Counted from the stretch's first letter, positions 1 to 9,355 are shown. The stretch is DNA of 64,000 nt from Sinosporangium siamense (GCF_016863435.1 NZ_BOOW01000028.1:124001-188000); one strand, 5' to 3'. Program-made: numbers and translations. Notes: generated by a model not told the origin, from the sequence alone.

Positions 1-798
1 TTCGGGGTCGCCCTGGCCACCGCGGTGCGGGCTCTCGCCGTGCTCAAGGAGGAGGGCCTGGTGGAGGCCAGGCCCCGGTCGGGGACGGTGGTGGCGGCCA
101 CACTGAGCAGGCCGCGGCGACATCACGGTACGGCAGAGCTGACGCGGGAGCGGATCGTGCGCGAAGCGATCGCGATCGCCGACGCGGAAGGGCTCAGCAC
201 CGTGACCGTTCGCTCGGTGGCCGTGCGTCTCGGCGTGTCGGCCCCGGCGATCTACCGGCACGTGCGCGGCAGGGACGACCTGGTGCGGACCATGGCGGAC
301 CTCGCATACGGCGAGGAACGCTACCCGGATGCCAAGCTCGGCCGGCGGGACCGGCTGGAGATGGTCGCCCGCGTGTTGTGGCGGATCTACCGGCGACATC
401 CCTGGCTGCCTCACCTGACCCCGCTTGGGCGCCCGCTGCCGCTGCCCGGCGTGGTCGGGCACGGCGAGCAGTTGCTGCTCGCCCTTGACGGGCTCGGCCT
501 TGACCCGGCGACCATGATGACCACCGAGGTCATGCTCTACGCATATGTGCAAGGCCTTGCCGTACACCTCGAGCGGGAGGCCCAGGCGACTTCGGCCACG
601 GGCCTGTCCGAAGAGCAGTGGGTCGACACCCAGGCCGGGGCGATCAACGCCATGTTCTTCACCGGGCGAGCGCCGTTGTCCGCCAAGCTGATCAGTGACC
701 TCGGTCCGGACGGCTTCGACTTCGACCTGGACAGGATCTTCGAGTTCGGGCTTCAGACACTTCTCAACGGCCTAGGCATCGGGAAGGCCGGCTGGTAA
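1..798 (+). CDS. GntR/TetR fusion transcriptional regulator, 5' end outside window
   Basis: The reading frame is open from base 1 without a start codon, so the gene begins upstream of the window. The first 35 or so residues look like the end of a GntR winged helix (ALAVLKEEGLVEARPRSGT). A complete TetR helix-turn-helix follows (VRLGVSAPAIYRHVRGRDDL), then about 150 residues of TetR ligand-binding domain. GntR-TetR two-domain repressors are known in actinomycetes and respond to small ligands; neither ligand nor target can be told here. The last bases overlap a broken gene on the other strand. Confidence 0.85.
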   Translation, partial: FGVALATAVRALAVLKEEGLVEARPRSGTVVAATLSRPRRHHGTAELTRERIVREAIAIADAEGLSTVTVRSVAVRLGVSAPAIYRHVRGRDDLVRTMADLAYGEERYPDAKLGRRDRLEMVARVLWRIYRRHPWLPHLTPLGRPLPLPGVVGHGEQLLLALDGLGLDPATMMTTEVMLYAYVQGLAVHLEREAQATSATGLSEEQWVDTQAGAINAMFFTGRAPLSAKLISDLGPDGFDFDLDRIFEFGLQTLLNGLGIGKAGW

Positions 799-1009
799 GG
801 CGCCGACATGCCTCGACCGGCCTTCCGCGGCGGGGAGCCACGTCACCCCAGCTTTCCCGGACGGTCCACCGCACGTCCGCGTCCACCCGCTCGGCGAGCC
901 GGTCGGCCAGCTCGGCGGTGAGCCGCGCAACCACCTGGGCCGGATAGTCAGGCGGGGTCGCCACGAGTCCGACGACGATCTCCGGCCGATGCCGATCACT
1001 GGTGGCCAT
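764..1009 (-). pseudogene. Truncated conserved hypothetical gene (N-terminal piece)
   Basis: An ATG at 1009 is preceded by a strong GGGAGGAG ribosome site, and the first 60 residues look like a real protein (PEIVVGLVATPPDYPAQ, then a helical stretch). After about residue 62 the composition turns arginine-rich and the frame stops inside the neighbouring regulator gene. I read this as a gene that lost its 3' part, with the regulator abutting the break. I recall similar N-termini in actinomycete proteins of unknown function, so the family is a weak inference. Confidence 0.45.
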
Positions 1010-1473
1010 TGACGCTCCTCCCGGTAGCCGGGAGAATCCCAGGACTGACTACCCGCTGTCACGCGACACATGCGTAACGTATCGACTCATGCGCCAAATG
1101 GGGGTTCTGTTCTGCTTGGTGATGGGTCGGCGTAGCGTAGATGATCGCTCCGATGCCTCAGGGCCACGATCTTCATCGTCCGAGCAGCATCGCTCCAGAT
1201 CCTTCGCCTGCATCGAACTCTCCTTCACCTTCAGGCACGCGAATACGGCAGAAGGGATCACACGCGGGGATAGTCGCTGGTCAGCGTTGGAGGGGTGCTG
1301 CAAAGCGCCTTTGATAGCTTTGGGATGTGGAGAAGGCTGAGCAGCGGCTCGTCACCGAGCGGCCGCCGAGACCGGCGAACTGGTCGTCGGCGACGCCCTC
1401 GACGGGGCGGTCATCCATGTCGCACTGACCGGCGGCACACTCTTGGTACGCAAGGGAATCCGGAGGTCTGGCC
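1010..1473. other. Intergenic stretch with one possible gene remnant
   Basis: No convincing complete gene. From about 1360 the plus strand reads AAETGELVVGDALDGAV and continues in frame into a short stretch before the thioredoxin-like gene. It looks like the very end of a larger protein, perhaps a Clp-type chaperone tail, but this is only an impression. The rest (1010-1350) is less GC-rich and probably holds the promoter of the redox block; no clear -35/-10 pair was found. Confidence 0.3.
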
Positions 1474-1914
1474 ATGCGGTCACAGACCAAGGACGCAAGC
1501 GTCGTTCAATGCTCGAAATGCGGTCGGAGGAACCGGCCGCCCAGGGCCGCCTCGGGGATCCCGCAGTGCGGCGACTGCCACCAGCCGCTTCCCTGGGTCA
1601 CCAAGGTGGGGGACGGCGACTTTAGCGAGGTCGTCGAGGCGGCCCGGATCCCGGCGGCCGTCAACCTCTGGGCACCTTGGGGCGGCCGCCCGTGCCGCAT
1701 GGTCAGCCCGGCGCTGGAGCAGGTCGCGGCTGATCTTGCCGGTCGCCTGAAGCTGGTGAAGGTGAACGAAGCGCCCCGGCTCTCGGAACGCTTCCCCGTA
1801 CAGGCCATCTCGACCCTTGCCGTGATCGATCAGGGCCGGGTCGTCACCCGGCGATCGGGCGCGGCGCCGGCTCCCGCCCTACGCGAATGGGTGAACGATG
1901 CGCTGGCCGCCTGA
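1474..1914 (+). CDS. Thioredoxin-2-like protein with altered active site
   Basis: 146 residues. The N-terminus has a TrxC-type zinc ribbon (CSKCG, then CGDC about 20 residues later) followed by a thioredoxin fold. The active site should read WCGPCR but reads WGGRPCR: the first, nucleophilic cysteine is Gly and one residue is inserted. The loop that normally carries the cis-proline reads AISTL instead of SIPTL. It is therefore unlikely to be a normal dithiol oxidoreductase and may act as a binding or monothiol protein. Its stop codon lies 17 bases inside the next gene, which encodes a reductase-like protein, so the two are probably translated together. Confidence 0.8.
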   Translation: MRSQTKDASVVQCSKCGRRNRPPRAASGIPQCGDCHQPLPWVTKVGDGDFSEVVEAARIPAAVNLWAPWGGRPCRMVSPALEQVAADLAGRLKLVKVNEAPRLSERFPVQAISTLAVIDQGRVVTRRSGAAPAPALREWVNDALAA

Positions 1915-3568
1915 GCTTGGCGAGACGCCGGACCCGCAGGGGGCCTACCCCCGACTGAGCGACGCGCAGCTCCAGGCGCTGGCCCCGCACGGCGAGCGGC
2001 GCCGCATCCGCCAGGACGAGATCCTGTACGCGGAGGGTCTTCCGTGCACCGAATTCTTCGCGATCCTGGCCGGCGAGGTGGCGACGGTCGAGGGATTCGG
2101 AACGGATGACCAGGTGATCGGCGTCCACGGGGCAGGCCGGTTCCTGGGAGAGCTCAACGTGCTCACCGGCCAGGTGAGCTTCGTCACCGGAGTGGTGGCC
2201 AAAGACGGCGAGGTTCTCGCCGTGCCGGCGGGCGCGCTCCGCCGCTTGGTAGCCGGGGATCTGGCACTCGGCGACCTCATCCTGCGGGCCTACCTCATCC
2301 GCCGCACGATGCTCATCGGACTGGGGGCGGGCTTTCGCATCATCGGCTCCCGCTTCTCGGCCGACTCCCGGCGGCTCCGGGAGTTCGCGGCACGCAACCG
2401 GCTGCCGCACCGGTGGATCGACCTGGAGCAGGACGAGGAGGCGGAGCGGTTCCTGCGGAGCATGAGCGTCACCCCGCAGGAGACTCCGGTCGTGATCTGG
2501 CGTGGCGAGACGGTGCTCCGTAACCCGAGCAACGCGGAGCTGGCCCGGGCGATCGGGCTCTCCGCACCACAGGTACAGGAGACCCGATGCGACCTGCTCG
2601 TCATCGGGGCCGGGCCGGCGGGGCTGGCGGCGGCGGTTTACGGGGCATCGGAGGGCCTCACGACGATGGTTCTGGACGATGTCGCGACAGGTGGCCAGGC
2701 GGGCACCTCCTCGCGGATCGAGAACTACCTCGGCTTCCCGTCCGGGATCTCCGGCGGCGAACTGGCGGAGCGGGCGGCGATCCAGGCCGGCAAGTTCGGC
2801 GCGCGTTTCCACGTTCCCACACAGGCATGCGGACTGCACCTGAACGCGGGCGATCACATCGTCACCGTAGGGGAGGGCGGCACGATCCGCACGCGCACCC
2901 TGATCATCGCGACCGGCGTCCGCTACCGGAGGCTCGACGTCGGGAACCTGGAAAGGTTCGAGCCCACGAGTATCTACTACGCGGCGACCATGTTCGAAGC
3001 CCAGATGTGCGAGCGGGATCCGATCGTCGTTGTGGGCGGAGGCAACTCGGCCGGCCAGGCCGCCCTCTTCCTGGCCCGGTACGCCGCCCGCGTCCGGCTG
3101 CTCGTGCGGGAGGACGCGCTGTCCAGGAACATGTCCCGCTACCTGGCCGTCGAGATCGAACGGCACCCCCGGATCCAGATCATGCTGAACACCGAGGTCC
3201 GGGAGCTGATGGGGGAAGAGAAGCTCGCCGCGGTCGTCGCCGAGAACAACGTCACCGGCGAGCGTTCCACGATCGAGGCCCGCGCGATGTTCATCTTCAT
3301 CGGCGCGGAGCCGTACACCGCCTGGCTGGCCGACGAGATCGCGCTCGACCCGCGGGGCTACATACTGACGGGCGCGGACGCCACCCGGTCCGGTAAGGAA
3401 GGCACGCCCGACTTCGTCGGCCGGCCGTTTCCGCTGGAGACGAGCAGGGCGGGCGTGTTCGCGGCCGGGGACGTGCGGAGCGGGTCGGTCAAGCGGGTGG
3501 CAGCGGCGGTCGGTGAAGGCGCCATGGCCGTACGGCTGGTCCACGACTACCTCCAGGCCGGAGAGTGA
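1898..3568 (+). CDS. cNMP-domain / thioredoxin-fold / thioredoxin-reductase-like fusion
   Basis: 556 residues in three parts. Residues about 20-140 form a Crp-type cyclic-nucleotide-binding barrel. Residues about 145-220 look like a thioredoxin or glutaredoxin-like fold starting GSRFSADSRRLREF. From about 228 onward it is an FAD/NADPH oxidoreductase of the thioredoxin-reductase type: GAGPAGLAAAVYG for FAD, VVGGGNSAGQAALFLA for NADPH, and the C-terminal FAAGDVRSGSVKRVA. The CxxC redox motif expected between the nucleotide domains is absent (the region reads YYAATMFEAQMC). Crp-TrxR fusions lacking CxxC are known in actinobacteria. Partner and substrate are unknown; the overlapping thioredoxin-like gene is the obvious candidate. 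Confidence 0.85.
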   Translation: MRWPPELGETPDPQGAYPRLSDAQLQALAPHGERRRIRQDEILYAEGLPCTEFFAILAGEVATVEGFGTDDQVIGVHGAGRFLGELNVLTGQVSFVTGVVAKDGEVLAVPAGALRRLVAGDLALGDLILRAYLIRRTMLIGLGAGFRIIGSRFSADSRRLREFAARNRLPHRWIDLEQDEEAERFLRSMSVTPQETPVVIWRGETVLRNPSNAELARAIGLSAPQVQETRCDLLVIGAGPAGLAAAVYGASEGLTTMVLDDVATGGQAGTSSRIENYLGFPSGISGGELAERAAIQAGKFGARFHVPTQACGLHLNAGDHIVTVGEGGTIRTRTLIIATGVRYRRLDVGNLERFEPTSIYYAATMFEAQMCERDPIVVVGGGNSAGQAALFLARYAARVRLLVREDALSRNMSRYLAVEIERHPRIQIMLNTEVRELMGEEKLAAVVAENNVTGERSTIEARAMFIFIGAEPYTAWLADEIALDPRGYILTGADATRSGKEGTPDFVGRPFPLETSRAGVFAAGDVRSGSVKRVAAAVGEGAMAVRLVHDYLQAGE

Positions 3569-3595
3569 CTCCGGGCCAGAAGGAAGGAGACCTCC

Positions 3596-4045
3596 ATGGC
3601 TGTCATGGCGGTGTCGAGATTCGAACGGTTCTTCCGCAGCGCCGCAGGTGTCGATGTCGACAAGGGCGACCTTCGTCGCTACGGCGACTTCGTGAACGAC
3701 AAGGTCTACGACCTTCTGATGATCGGCCAGGCCCACGCCAAGGCGAACGGTCGCGACATCATCGAACCCTGGGATCTACCCGTCACCAAGGGCCTCCAGG
3801 AGAGCATCCACCGGTTCCGCCTCCTCGATGAGGACGTCGAGCTGAAACCCATCCTGGAGCAGCTCGCCAAACTGCCTCCGCTCGACCTGTCGATCGGCGA
3901 GGAGACCGTCGGCCGCCTGCCCGAGATCGTCGGGGGCCTGTCAGTGGCACTGGCTCAGACTTTCAAGATCGTGGATCCGGAGGTGAAGAACCCCGCGACT
4001 GAGCAGTGGGAGCGCACGATAGGTGTCTTCGACCTGCTGCTCTGA
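3596..4045 (+). CDS. DUF1931 histone-fold protein
   Basis: 149 residues, starting 8 bases after AAGGAG. The whole length matches the DUF1931 family: KVYDLLMIGQAHAKANGRDII, then PWDLPVTKGLQESI, ending in a hydrophobic tail. Structures known for this family (from Aquifex and Thermus proteins) show two histone folds in one chain, like a histone pair. The function in bacteria is not settled; binding to DNA or to protein are both possible. It follows the redox fusion gene by 27 bases and probably shares its transcript, which suggests a stress role (inference). Confidence 0.8.
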   Translation: MAVMAVSRFERFFRSAAGVDVDKGDLRRYGDFVNDKVYDLLMIGQAHAKANGRDIIEPWDLPVTKGLQESIHRFRLLDEDVELKPILEQLAKLPPLDLSIGEETVGRLPEIVGGLSVALAQTFKIVDPEVKNPATEQWERTIGVFDLLL

Positions 4046-4250
4046 GGCGGTCGGGACGGCCTCGGCGATCAGCTCTGAACAGTCCGTCCCCGGACGCCCG
4101 GTGAATCCGGTGCCGAGCCCTCCTAGGGGCACGGCCGCGATGAGCAAAGAAGGAGGAATGAACCGTTGACCTGCTGGATGGCGTAGAACCTCTCGCCCCG
4201 TCGCCGACGGGGAAGGCGATCCTGCGCAATCAACCGCATGCGAGGAAATT

Positions 4251-5411
4251 ATGAGAGCAGTCGTGTACAAGGGACCTCGACAGGTCAACGTCGAGGAAGT
4301 CCCGGAGGCGCGCATAGAGCGGCCGACCGACGTCCTGGTGCGGATCACGTCGGCGAATATCTGCGGGTCGGACCTGCACATGTACGAGGGACGGACCGAC
4401 TTCGAGCCCGGCCGCTGGTTCGGACACGAAAACCTGGGTCAGGTGATCGAGGTCGGCACCGGGGTAGACAAGGTCCGGGTGGGCGACTGGGTCGTCCTGC
4501 CGTTCAACATCTCGTGCGGGCATTGCAAGAACTGCGAGCGTCAGCTGACGAACTACTGCCTGACCGCCCAACCTGAGCCGAAAATGGCCGGCGCCGCGTA
4601 CGGCTTCGCCGACATGGGCCCGTACGGCGGCGGACAGGCCGACCTGTTGCGCGTGCCCTGGGGTGACTTCAACTGCCTGCGGCTGGGCGAGGACGCCGAG
4701 CAGCGCCAGACCGACTACGTGATGCTCGCCGACATCTTCCCGACCGGCTACCACGCCACCGAGATGGCCGGCGTGCAGCCCGGCGACCAGACGGTCATCT
4801 ACGGCGCGGGTCCGGTCGGGCTGATGGCCGCCCTCTCGGCGACCATCCGAGGAGCGAGCAAGGTGATGGTCGTCGACCGGCACCCCGACCGGCTGCGACT
4901 GGCCGAATCGATCGGCGCGATCGCCATCGACGACTCGAAGGTCGACCCGGTGCAGGCCGTTCTGGAGGAGACGATGGGGCTGGGCGCGGACAACGGCTGC
5001 GAATGCGTCGGCTATCAGGCGCACGAGCCCGACGGCCAGGAGCAGCCCAACCTGACGATGAACCGGTTGGTCGCCTCGGTACGCTTCACCGGGAAGATCG
5101 GCAATGTCGGCGTCTTCGTGCCCCAGGACCCCGGGGCCGGCGACGAGCTGGCCAAGCAAGGCAAGCTCGCCTTCGACTACGGCATGTTCTGGTTCAAGGG
5201 CCAGCACATCGGCAGCGGCCAGGCCCCGGTCAAGAGGTACAATCGGCAGCTGCGCGACCTGATCGCCGCAGGCAAGGCCGAACCGTCCTTCATCGTCAGC
5301 CACGAGCTGCCCCTCGACCGTGCGCCGGAGGCCTACGAGCACTTCGACAAGCGAGACGAGGGCTGGACGAAGGTCGTCCTGCACCCGGCGATGGCGGGGG
5401 CGGGTGTCTGA
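4251..5411 (+). CDS. Zinc alcohol dehydrogenase, glutathione-independent formaldehyde dehydrogenase type
   Basis: 386 residues of the medium-chain dehydrogenase family. Catalytic zinc ligands are seen in ICGSDLHMYEG and GHENLGQV; a structural zinc site appears as CGHCKNCERQLTNYC. The Rossmann motif is GAGPVGLMAAL. The inserted loops and the MFWFKGQHIGSGQAPVKRYN region match proteins annotated as glutathione-independent formaldehyde dehydrogenases, which oxidise or dismutate aldehydes with bound NAD. A second, diverged copy lies at 7169. The next gene starts 1 base after the stop. Confidence 0.85.
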   Translation: MRAVVYKGPRQVNVEEVPEARIERPTDVLVRITSANICGSDLHMYEGRTDFEPGRWFGHENLGQVIEVGTGVDKVRVGDWVVLPFNISCGHCKNCERQLTNYCLTAQPEPKMAGAAYGFADMGPYGGGQADLLRVPWGDFNCLRLGEDAEQRQTDYVMLADIFPTGYHATEMAGVQPGDQTVIYGAGPVGLMAALSATIRGASKVMVVDRHPDRLRLAESIGAIAIDDSKVDPVQAVLEETMGLGADNGCECVGYQAHEPDGQEQPNLTMNRLVASVRFTGKIGNVGVFVPQDPGAGDELAKQGKLAFDYGMFWFKGQHIGSGQAPVKRYNRQLRDLIAAGKAEPSFIVSHELPLDRAPEAYEHFDKRDEGWTKVVLHPAMAGAGV

Positions 5412-5412
5412 C

Positions 5413-5988
5413 ATGGCTGGAGAGCTAAACGGACGCCGGATCGCCATCCTCGCGGCCGACGGGGTGGAGCGAGTCGAGCTGGAGCGACCGCGGCAAGCGC
5501 TGGACGACGCCGGTGCCCGCACCGTCGTGGTCTCCATCACCAGCGGCGAAATCCAGGCGCGCGACCACGACCTCGAAGACGCCGGCACCTTCACGGTAAA
5601 CCAGCTGGTCGGCGAGGTGTCGGTCGACGACTACGAGGCGCTGCTCCTGCCAGGCGGGACGGTGAACCCGGACAAGTTGCGGATGGAACCCGCTGCGGTG
5701 CAGTTCGTCCGGGACTTCGTCCAGTCCGGCAAGCCGGTCGCTTCGATCTGCCACGGCCCGTGGAACTTCGTCGAGGCCGACGTCGCGCGGGGGCGCCGGC
5801 TGACCTCGTGGCCGAGTGTGCGCACCGACCTGCGCAACGCCGGGGCCGACGTGGTCGACGAGCCGGTCGTCACCGACGGCAACATCACCACGAGCCGGTC
5901 GCCCGACGACCTGCCGGCCTTTTGCGAGCGCATCGTTCAGGAGTTCGCCAAAGGCCCGGAGGTCACCACCGCTGCACGTCGGGCGTGA
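5413..5988 (+). CDS. DJ-1/PfpI-family protein (YhbO-like)
   Basis: 191 residues from an ATG one base after the preceding stop. The nucleophile elbow ASICHGPW carries the conserved Cys-His pair of PfpI-type proteins and the acidic partner lies in EALLLPGG. Members include intracellular proteases and proteins reported to repair glyoxal damage; the exact reaction is disputed. Being translated directly after an aldehyde dehydrogenase suggests a role against reactive carbonyls (inference). An upstream in-frame start at 5320 lies deep inside the dehydrogenase gene and was not chosen. Confidence 0.8.
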   Translation: MAGELNGRRIAILAADGVERVELERPRQALDDAGARTVVVSITSGEIQARDHDLEDAGTFTVNQLVGEVSVDDYEALLLPGGTVNPDKLRMEPAAVQFVRDFVQSGKPVASICHGPWNFVEADVARGRRLTSWPSVRTDLRNAGADVVDEPVVTDGNITTSRSPDDLPAFCERIVQEFAKGPEVTTAARRA

Positions 5989-6281
5989 CCTCGTCGATCA
6001 CGAACGTGCGTCCGTCGCTATCGCGCGGGCAAAACCCCCACCGGTGCCTGCTCGAGCGCCCTCGCACACCACCTGGCGATGTTCGGCCGTCAGTAGGTCT
6101 GGCGCGGGATGCGAAACCCGTCGTGGACGGCCATCCAGGCGACGTGCATCTTTCGTGCCTAAGTCCGCTGGTGTCATCCGTTTTGTCAGGGGGTAGGGGA
6201 CGGTAGACGCGGGGGGCGTCAGCAGACCGGGGCAGCCTGCGGCGTACGCACATGCCACCGCAACCTGTGTTAGGAGGCATG

Positions 6282-7172
6282 ATGACCGACAAATTCGTCC
6301 GTGCGCTCGGGTGGGCCAGCCTCGCGCTGGGGGCGGTGCAACTGGCGGCACCACGGGCCGTGACCCGCCTGTGCGGCGTCGACGACACGCCCGGGGCCAC
6401 GACCGTCGCCAGGCTCGTCGGCGGGCGCGAGCTCCTGCACGCCGCGCTGCTGCTCGGTGCCAGGAACCCCGCCCGGTGGGCGTGGACCAGGGTCGCCGGC
6501 GACACGATGGATCTCGGCGTTCTCGGCAAGGCCGCCGCCAACCGCACGGGCGCCCGCCGCATCCGCGCACTGGCCGCGCTCGGCGCGGTCGCCGGGATCA
6601 CCGCCCTCGACGTCGCCTGCGCCCGGGGCGGCACCGCCAAGGCCAGGGGCCCGCTGCAGGTGCGCGCCTCCATCGTCATCAACAAGCCGCGCGAGGAGGT
6701 CTACCGCTTCTGGCGGGACCTGGAGAACCTGCCCTCCTTCATGGTGCACCTGGACTCGGTGCGCGCCATCAACCAGCGCCGCTCCCGCTGGAAGGCCAAG
6801 GGCCCGATTGTCGACCTGGAGTGGGAGGCCGAAATCATCGAGGATCGGGCCGGCGACCTGATCGCCTGGCGGTCGGTGCCCGGCGTCGGCGTCTCCACCG
6901 ACGGCCTGGTCGGCTTCACCGACGGCCCCGGCGGGCGCGGCACCGTCGTGGACGTCTCGCTGGAGTACGGCGCGCCCGGCCGCAAGCTCGCCGCCGCCGT
7001 CGCCCGGATGTTCGGGGAGCACCCCGAGCAGCAGGTCCGCGACGACCTGCGCCGCCTCAAGCAGGTCATGGAGACCGGCGAGGTAGTCCGCTCCGAAGGC
7101 AGCCCCGAGGGCCACCGCGCCCTGCGCCAGCTCCGCCAGCGTCCCGCACAACCGATCGGAGGACGGGCATGA
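6282..7172 (+). CDS. SRPBCC (polyketide cyclase-like) membrane-anchored protein
   Basis: The start is placed at the ATG 4 bases after AGGAGG (6272-6277); an ATG three bases earlier is too close. 296 residues. The first 130 are hydrophobic and alanine-rich with likely membrane helices ([32 protein letters not shown]). The C-terminal about 150 form a START/SRPBCC domain ([20 protein letters not shown]), a fold that binds hydrophobic ligands. The stop overlaps the next start as ATGA, so it is coupled to the following dehydrogenase. The ligand is unknown. Confidence 0.8.
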   Translation: MTDKFVRALGWASLALGAVQLAAPRAVTRLCGVDDTPGATTVARLVGGRELLHAALLLGARNPARWAWTRVAGDTMDLGVLGKAAANRTGARRIRALAALGAVAGITALDVACARGGTAKARGPLQVRASIVINKPREEVYRFWRDLENLPSFMVHLDSVRAINQRRSRWKAKGPIVDLEWEAEIIEDRAGDLIAWRSVPGVGVSTDGLVGFTDGPGGRGTVVDVSLEYGAPGRKLAAAVARMFGEHPEQQVRDDLRRLKQVMETGEVVRSEGSPEGHRALRQLRQRPAQPIGGRA

Positions 7173-8338
7173 AAGCCAACGTGTGGATGGGCCGCAACCG
7201 CCTGGAGATCCAAGACGTTCCCGACCCGCAGATCCTCAACGCGCGCGACGCGATCGTCCGCGTCACCTCCACCGCGATCTGCGGCTCCGACCTGCACCTT
7301 GTGGACGGCTACATCCCGACCGTCAAGAAGGGCGACGTGCTCGGCCACGAGTTCATGGGCGAGGTTGTCGAGGTCGGTTCGGGCGTGCGCGACCTGCACG
7401 TCGGCGACCGCGTCGTGGTGCCGTTTCCGATCGCCTGCGGCGCCTGCTTCGCCTGCGAAGAGGGCCTCTACTCCGTGTGCGAGAACTCCAACCCCAACGC
7501 CGGGATCGCCGAGAAGCTGATGGGCCACGCGCCCGCCGGCATCTTCGGCTACTCCCACATGCTGGGCGGCTTCCCCGGCGGGCAGGCCGAGTACGTGCGC
7601 GTCCCGTTCGCCGACGTCGGTCCCATCAAGGTCGAGGACGACCTGCCGGACGAGAAGGTGCTGTTCCTGTCGGACATCTTCCCCACCGGCTTCATGGGCG
7701 CGGAGATGTGCGACATCAAGCCGGGCCAGACGATCGCGATCTGGGGCGCAGGGCCGGTCGGGCAGTTCGCCGCGGCCAGCGCGTTCCTGCTCGGCGCCGA
7801 CCGGGTCATCGTCATCGACCGCTTCCCGTACCGGCTCAGGCGGGTCCAGCGGACCGGCGCCGAGGTCCTCAACTACGAGGAGGTGAACGTGCTGGACGCG
7901 CTGCGCGACATGACCGGCGGGCGCGGCCCGGACGCCTGCATCGACGCCGTCGGCATGGAGGCCCACCATCCGACTCCGGCCATATACGCCTACGACCGCA
8001 CCAAGCAGGCCGCCCGGCTGGAGACCGAGCGCCCGTACGTGCTGCGCGAGGCCATCATGGCCTGCCGCAACGGCGGCGTGGTATCCGTCATCGGCGTCTA
8101 CGGCGGATTCGTGGACAAGTTCCCGATGGGCACCGTCATGAACCGGTCGCTGACCATCCGCACCGGCCAGTGCCACGTGCAGCGCTACACGGAGCCGCTG
8201 CTGCAGCGGATCCGCGGAGGCGAGATCGATCCGAGCTTCGTCATCTCGCACCGGATGCCGCTCAGCGAGGCGCCGCACGCGTTTGAGCTGTTCAAGAACA
8301 AGCAGGACGAGTGCAACAAGGTGGTCCTCACTCCGTAA
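7169..8338 (+). CDS. Zinc-dependent alcohol/formaldehyde dehydrogenase
   Basis: 389 residues, medium-chain dehydrogenase with catalytic zinc motifs ([19 protein letters not shown]), a structural zinc loop ([15 protein letters not shown]) and Rossmann [10 protein letters not shown]. It resembles the glutathione-independent formaldehyde dehydrogenase subgroup, like the gene at 4251, but keeps the longer [21 protein letters not shown] loop. A GGAGG site precedes the ATG, which overlaps the upstream stop. Substrate inferred only from family. Confidence 0.85.
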   Translation: MKANVWMGRNRLEIQDVPDPQILNARDAIVRVTSTAICGSDLHLVDGYIPTVKKGDVLGHEFMGEVVEVGSGVRDLHVGDRVVVPFPIACGACFACEEGLYSVCENSNPNAGIAEKLMGHAPAGIFGYSHMLGGFPGGQAEYVRVPFADVGPIKVEDDLPDEKVLFLSDIFPTGFMGAEMCDIKPGQTIAIWGAGPVGQFAAASAFLLGADRVIVIDRFPYRLRRVQRTGAEVLNYEEVNVLDALRDMTGGRGPDACIDAVGMEAHHPTPAIYAYDRTKQAARLETERPYVLREAIMACRNGGVVSVIGVYGGFVDKFPMGTVMNRSLTIRTGQCHVQRYTEPLLQRIRGGEIDPSFVISHRMPLSEAPHAFELFKNKQDECNKVVLTP

Positions 8339-8376
8339 CGCCGGCCTTCGCGGCCCAGAGCCAGTTCCCTGGGGCC

Positions 8377-8505
8377 GACCGTCAGCACGCTGCGCCGTTT
8401 GGGCGGTGAGTCTTTCATCGCCTTGCCGAAGCGGACGTAGCAGACTCCGAAGTCGCCGAACAGGCGGGCGTGGGGGTTGGGGCCGAAGTCGGCCAGGTCG
8501 AGCAT
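8377..8505 (-). pseudogene. Fragment of an actinobacterial tyrosine integrase
   Basis: The minus strand reads LDLADFGPNPHARLFGDFG followed by YVRFGKAMKDSPPKRRSVLTV, which I recognise as the central strand-and-loop region of actinobacterial tyrosine integrases. About 43 codons remain, flanked by unrelated sequence on both sides; no catalytic HxxR or tyrosine survives. It is a dead trace of an integrated element. Confidence 0.55.
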
Positions 8506-8506
8506 C

Positions 8507-8620
8507 CCGGAGAACCAGCTCGTCGGCATCCTGCTCACCCAGGTCGGGATGTCCACCCCGGATTCGGCACGGGTGATCCACGACTTCTGGACCACGCTCT
8601 ACCAGGCGATCGACGACTGA
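8507..8620 (+). pseudogene. C-terminal fragment of a serine beta-lactamase-like hydrolase
   Basis: 37 codons, PENQLVGILLTQVGMSTPD and onward to FWTTLYQAIDD and a stop, match the very end of class-C beta-lactamase-like esterases. The catalytic parts (SxxK, YxN) are missing. It directly abuts the integrase fragment on the other strand, so both were probably trapped by deletions. Confidence 0.55.
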
Positions 8621-8713
8621 CGCCTGTGAGGCCGGACGCAGCGATCGGGACGCCGCGGGCACCTGGCCGGACCGCCGGGTGCCCGGTCGCCGGGGCGGGA
8701 GCCGTACCGGTCG

Positions 8714-9304
8714 TCAGGCGGAGCCGCGGCCCGGGCCGGGCAGGACGCCTTCGACGAGGCCGGTCACCAGGTCGTGGATCTGCTCTTCGGGGAACACGTC
8801 GGGCAGGGTGAGCCGCTCCAGGATCAGCCAGTTGAGCGCCAGGTAGAGCGACACGACGGTATCGGCGTCGCCGGGCAGGCCCGAGACCTCGTGGTTGGCG
8901 ATGTTGCGTTCGACGTCGGCGCGGATGCGCTTGGTCAGCAGCTCGCGCAGGGCGGGGCGGCGGGTGGCCTCCAGGCGCAGCTCGACCAGCGCCAGGAAGC
9001 CCGAGCGGAAGGAAGTGACCCGTTCGACGAGTTCGTGCATGAGCTGGGTGAGGCGGTCGCGGTCGCGGGGGCCGGACAGGGCGGCGGCCATCACCTCGGG
9101 GGCGGGCTCCAGCCGCTCGTAGAAGCGGTTGCCGACCTGGGTGAGCAGGTCGTCGCGATTGGCGAAGTAGTTGGAGGCGGTGCCGACGGGCACCGCGGCC
9201 TCGGTGTCGACGGCGCGGAAGGTGAGCCCGCGGGCGCCCTCCCTGGCCAGGACCTCGATGGCCGCGTCGAGGAGGGCCGCCCGCCGTGCCGGGTTCTGCC
9301 GCAT
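8714..9304 (-). CDS. TetR-family repressor
   Basis: 196 residues with an N-terminal TetR helix-turn-helix (LLDAAIEVLAREGARGLTF, then VGTASNYFANRDDLL) and a mostly helical ligand domain. AGGAG lies 8 bases before the ATG. It is divergent from a proline-rich mini-gene and a dihydrofolate-reductase-like gene; the shared 9305-9407 region holds candidate operator sequence, so it most likely controls itself and those genes. Confidence 0.85.
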   Translation of the reverse strand: MRQNPARRAALLDAAIEVLAREGARGLTFRAVDTEAAVPVGTASNYFANRDDLLTQVGNRFYERLEPAPEVMAAALSGPRDRDRLTQLMHELVERVTSFRSGFLALVELRLEATRRPALRELLTKRIRADVERNIANHEVSGLPGDADTVVSLYLALNWLILERLTLPDVFPEEQIHDLVTGLVEGVLPGPGRGSA

Positions 9305-9328
9305 CGTTGTTCGCTCCTGGAATCTGGA

Positions 9329-9355
9329 TTGACAGCACTCTGAGTGTAGTACTAC
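9329..9355 (+). promoter_or_regulatory. Candidate promoter/operator between TetR and the mini-gene
   Basis: TTGACA (9329-9334) is followed by a short palindrome ACTCTGAGT and then the perfect palindrome GTAGTACTAC. A similar GAGTACTTAC lies further down. This is the most likely binding region for the divergent TetR protein. The spacing from TTGACA to TACTAC is only 15 bases, so the exact -10 is uncertain. Confidence 0.4.

Noticed and set aside
1844-3736. 630-codon open frame on the minus strand
   Set aside because: It is antisense to the cNMP/reductase fusion, has arginine/proline/glycine-biased sequence and no ribosome site; a GC-rich shadow frame.
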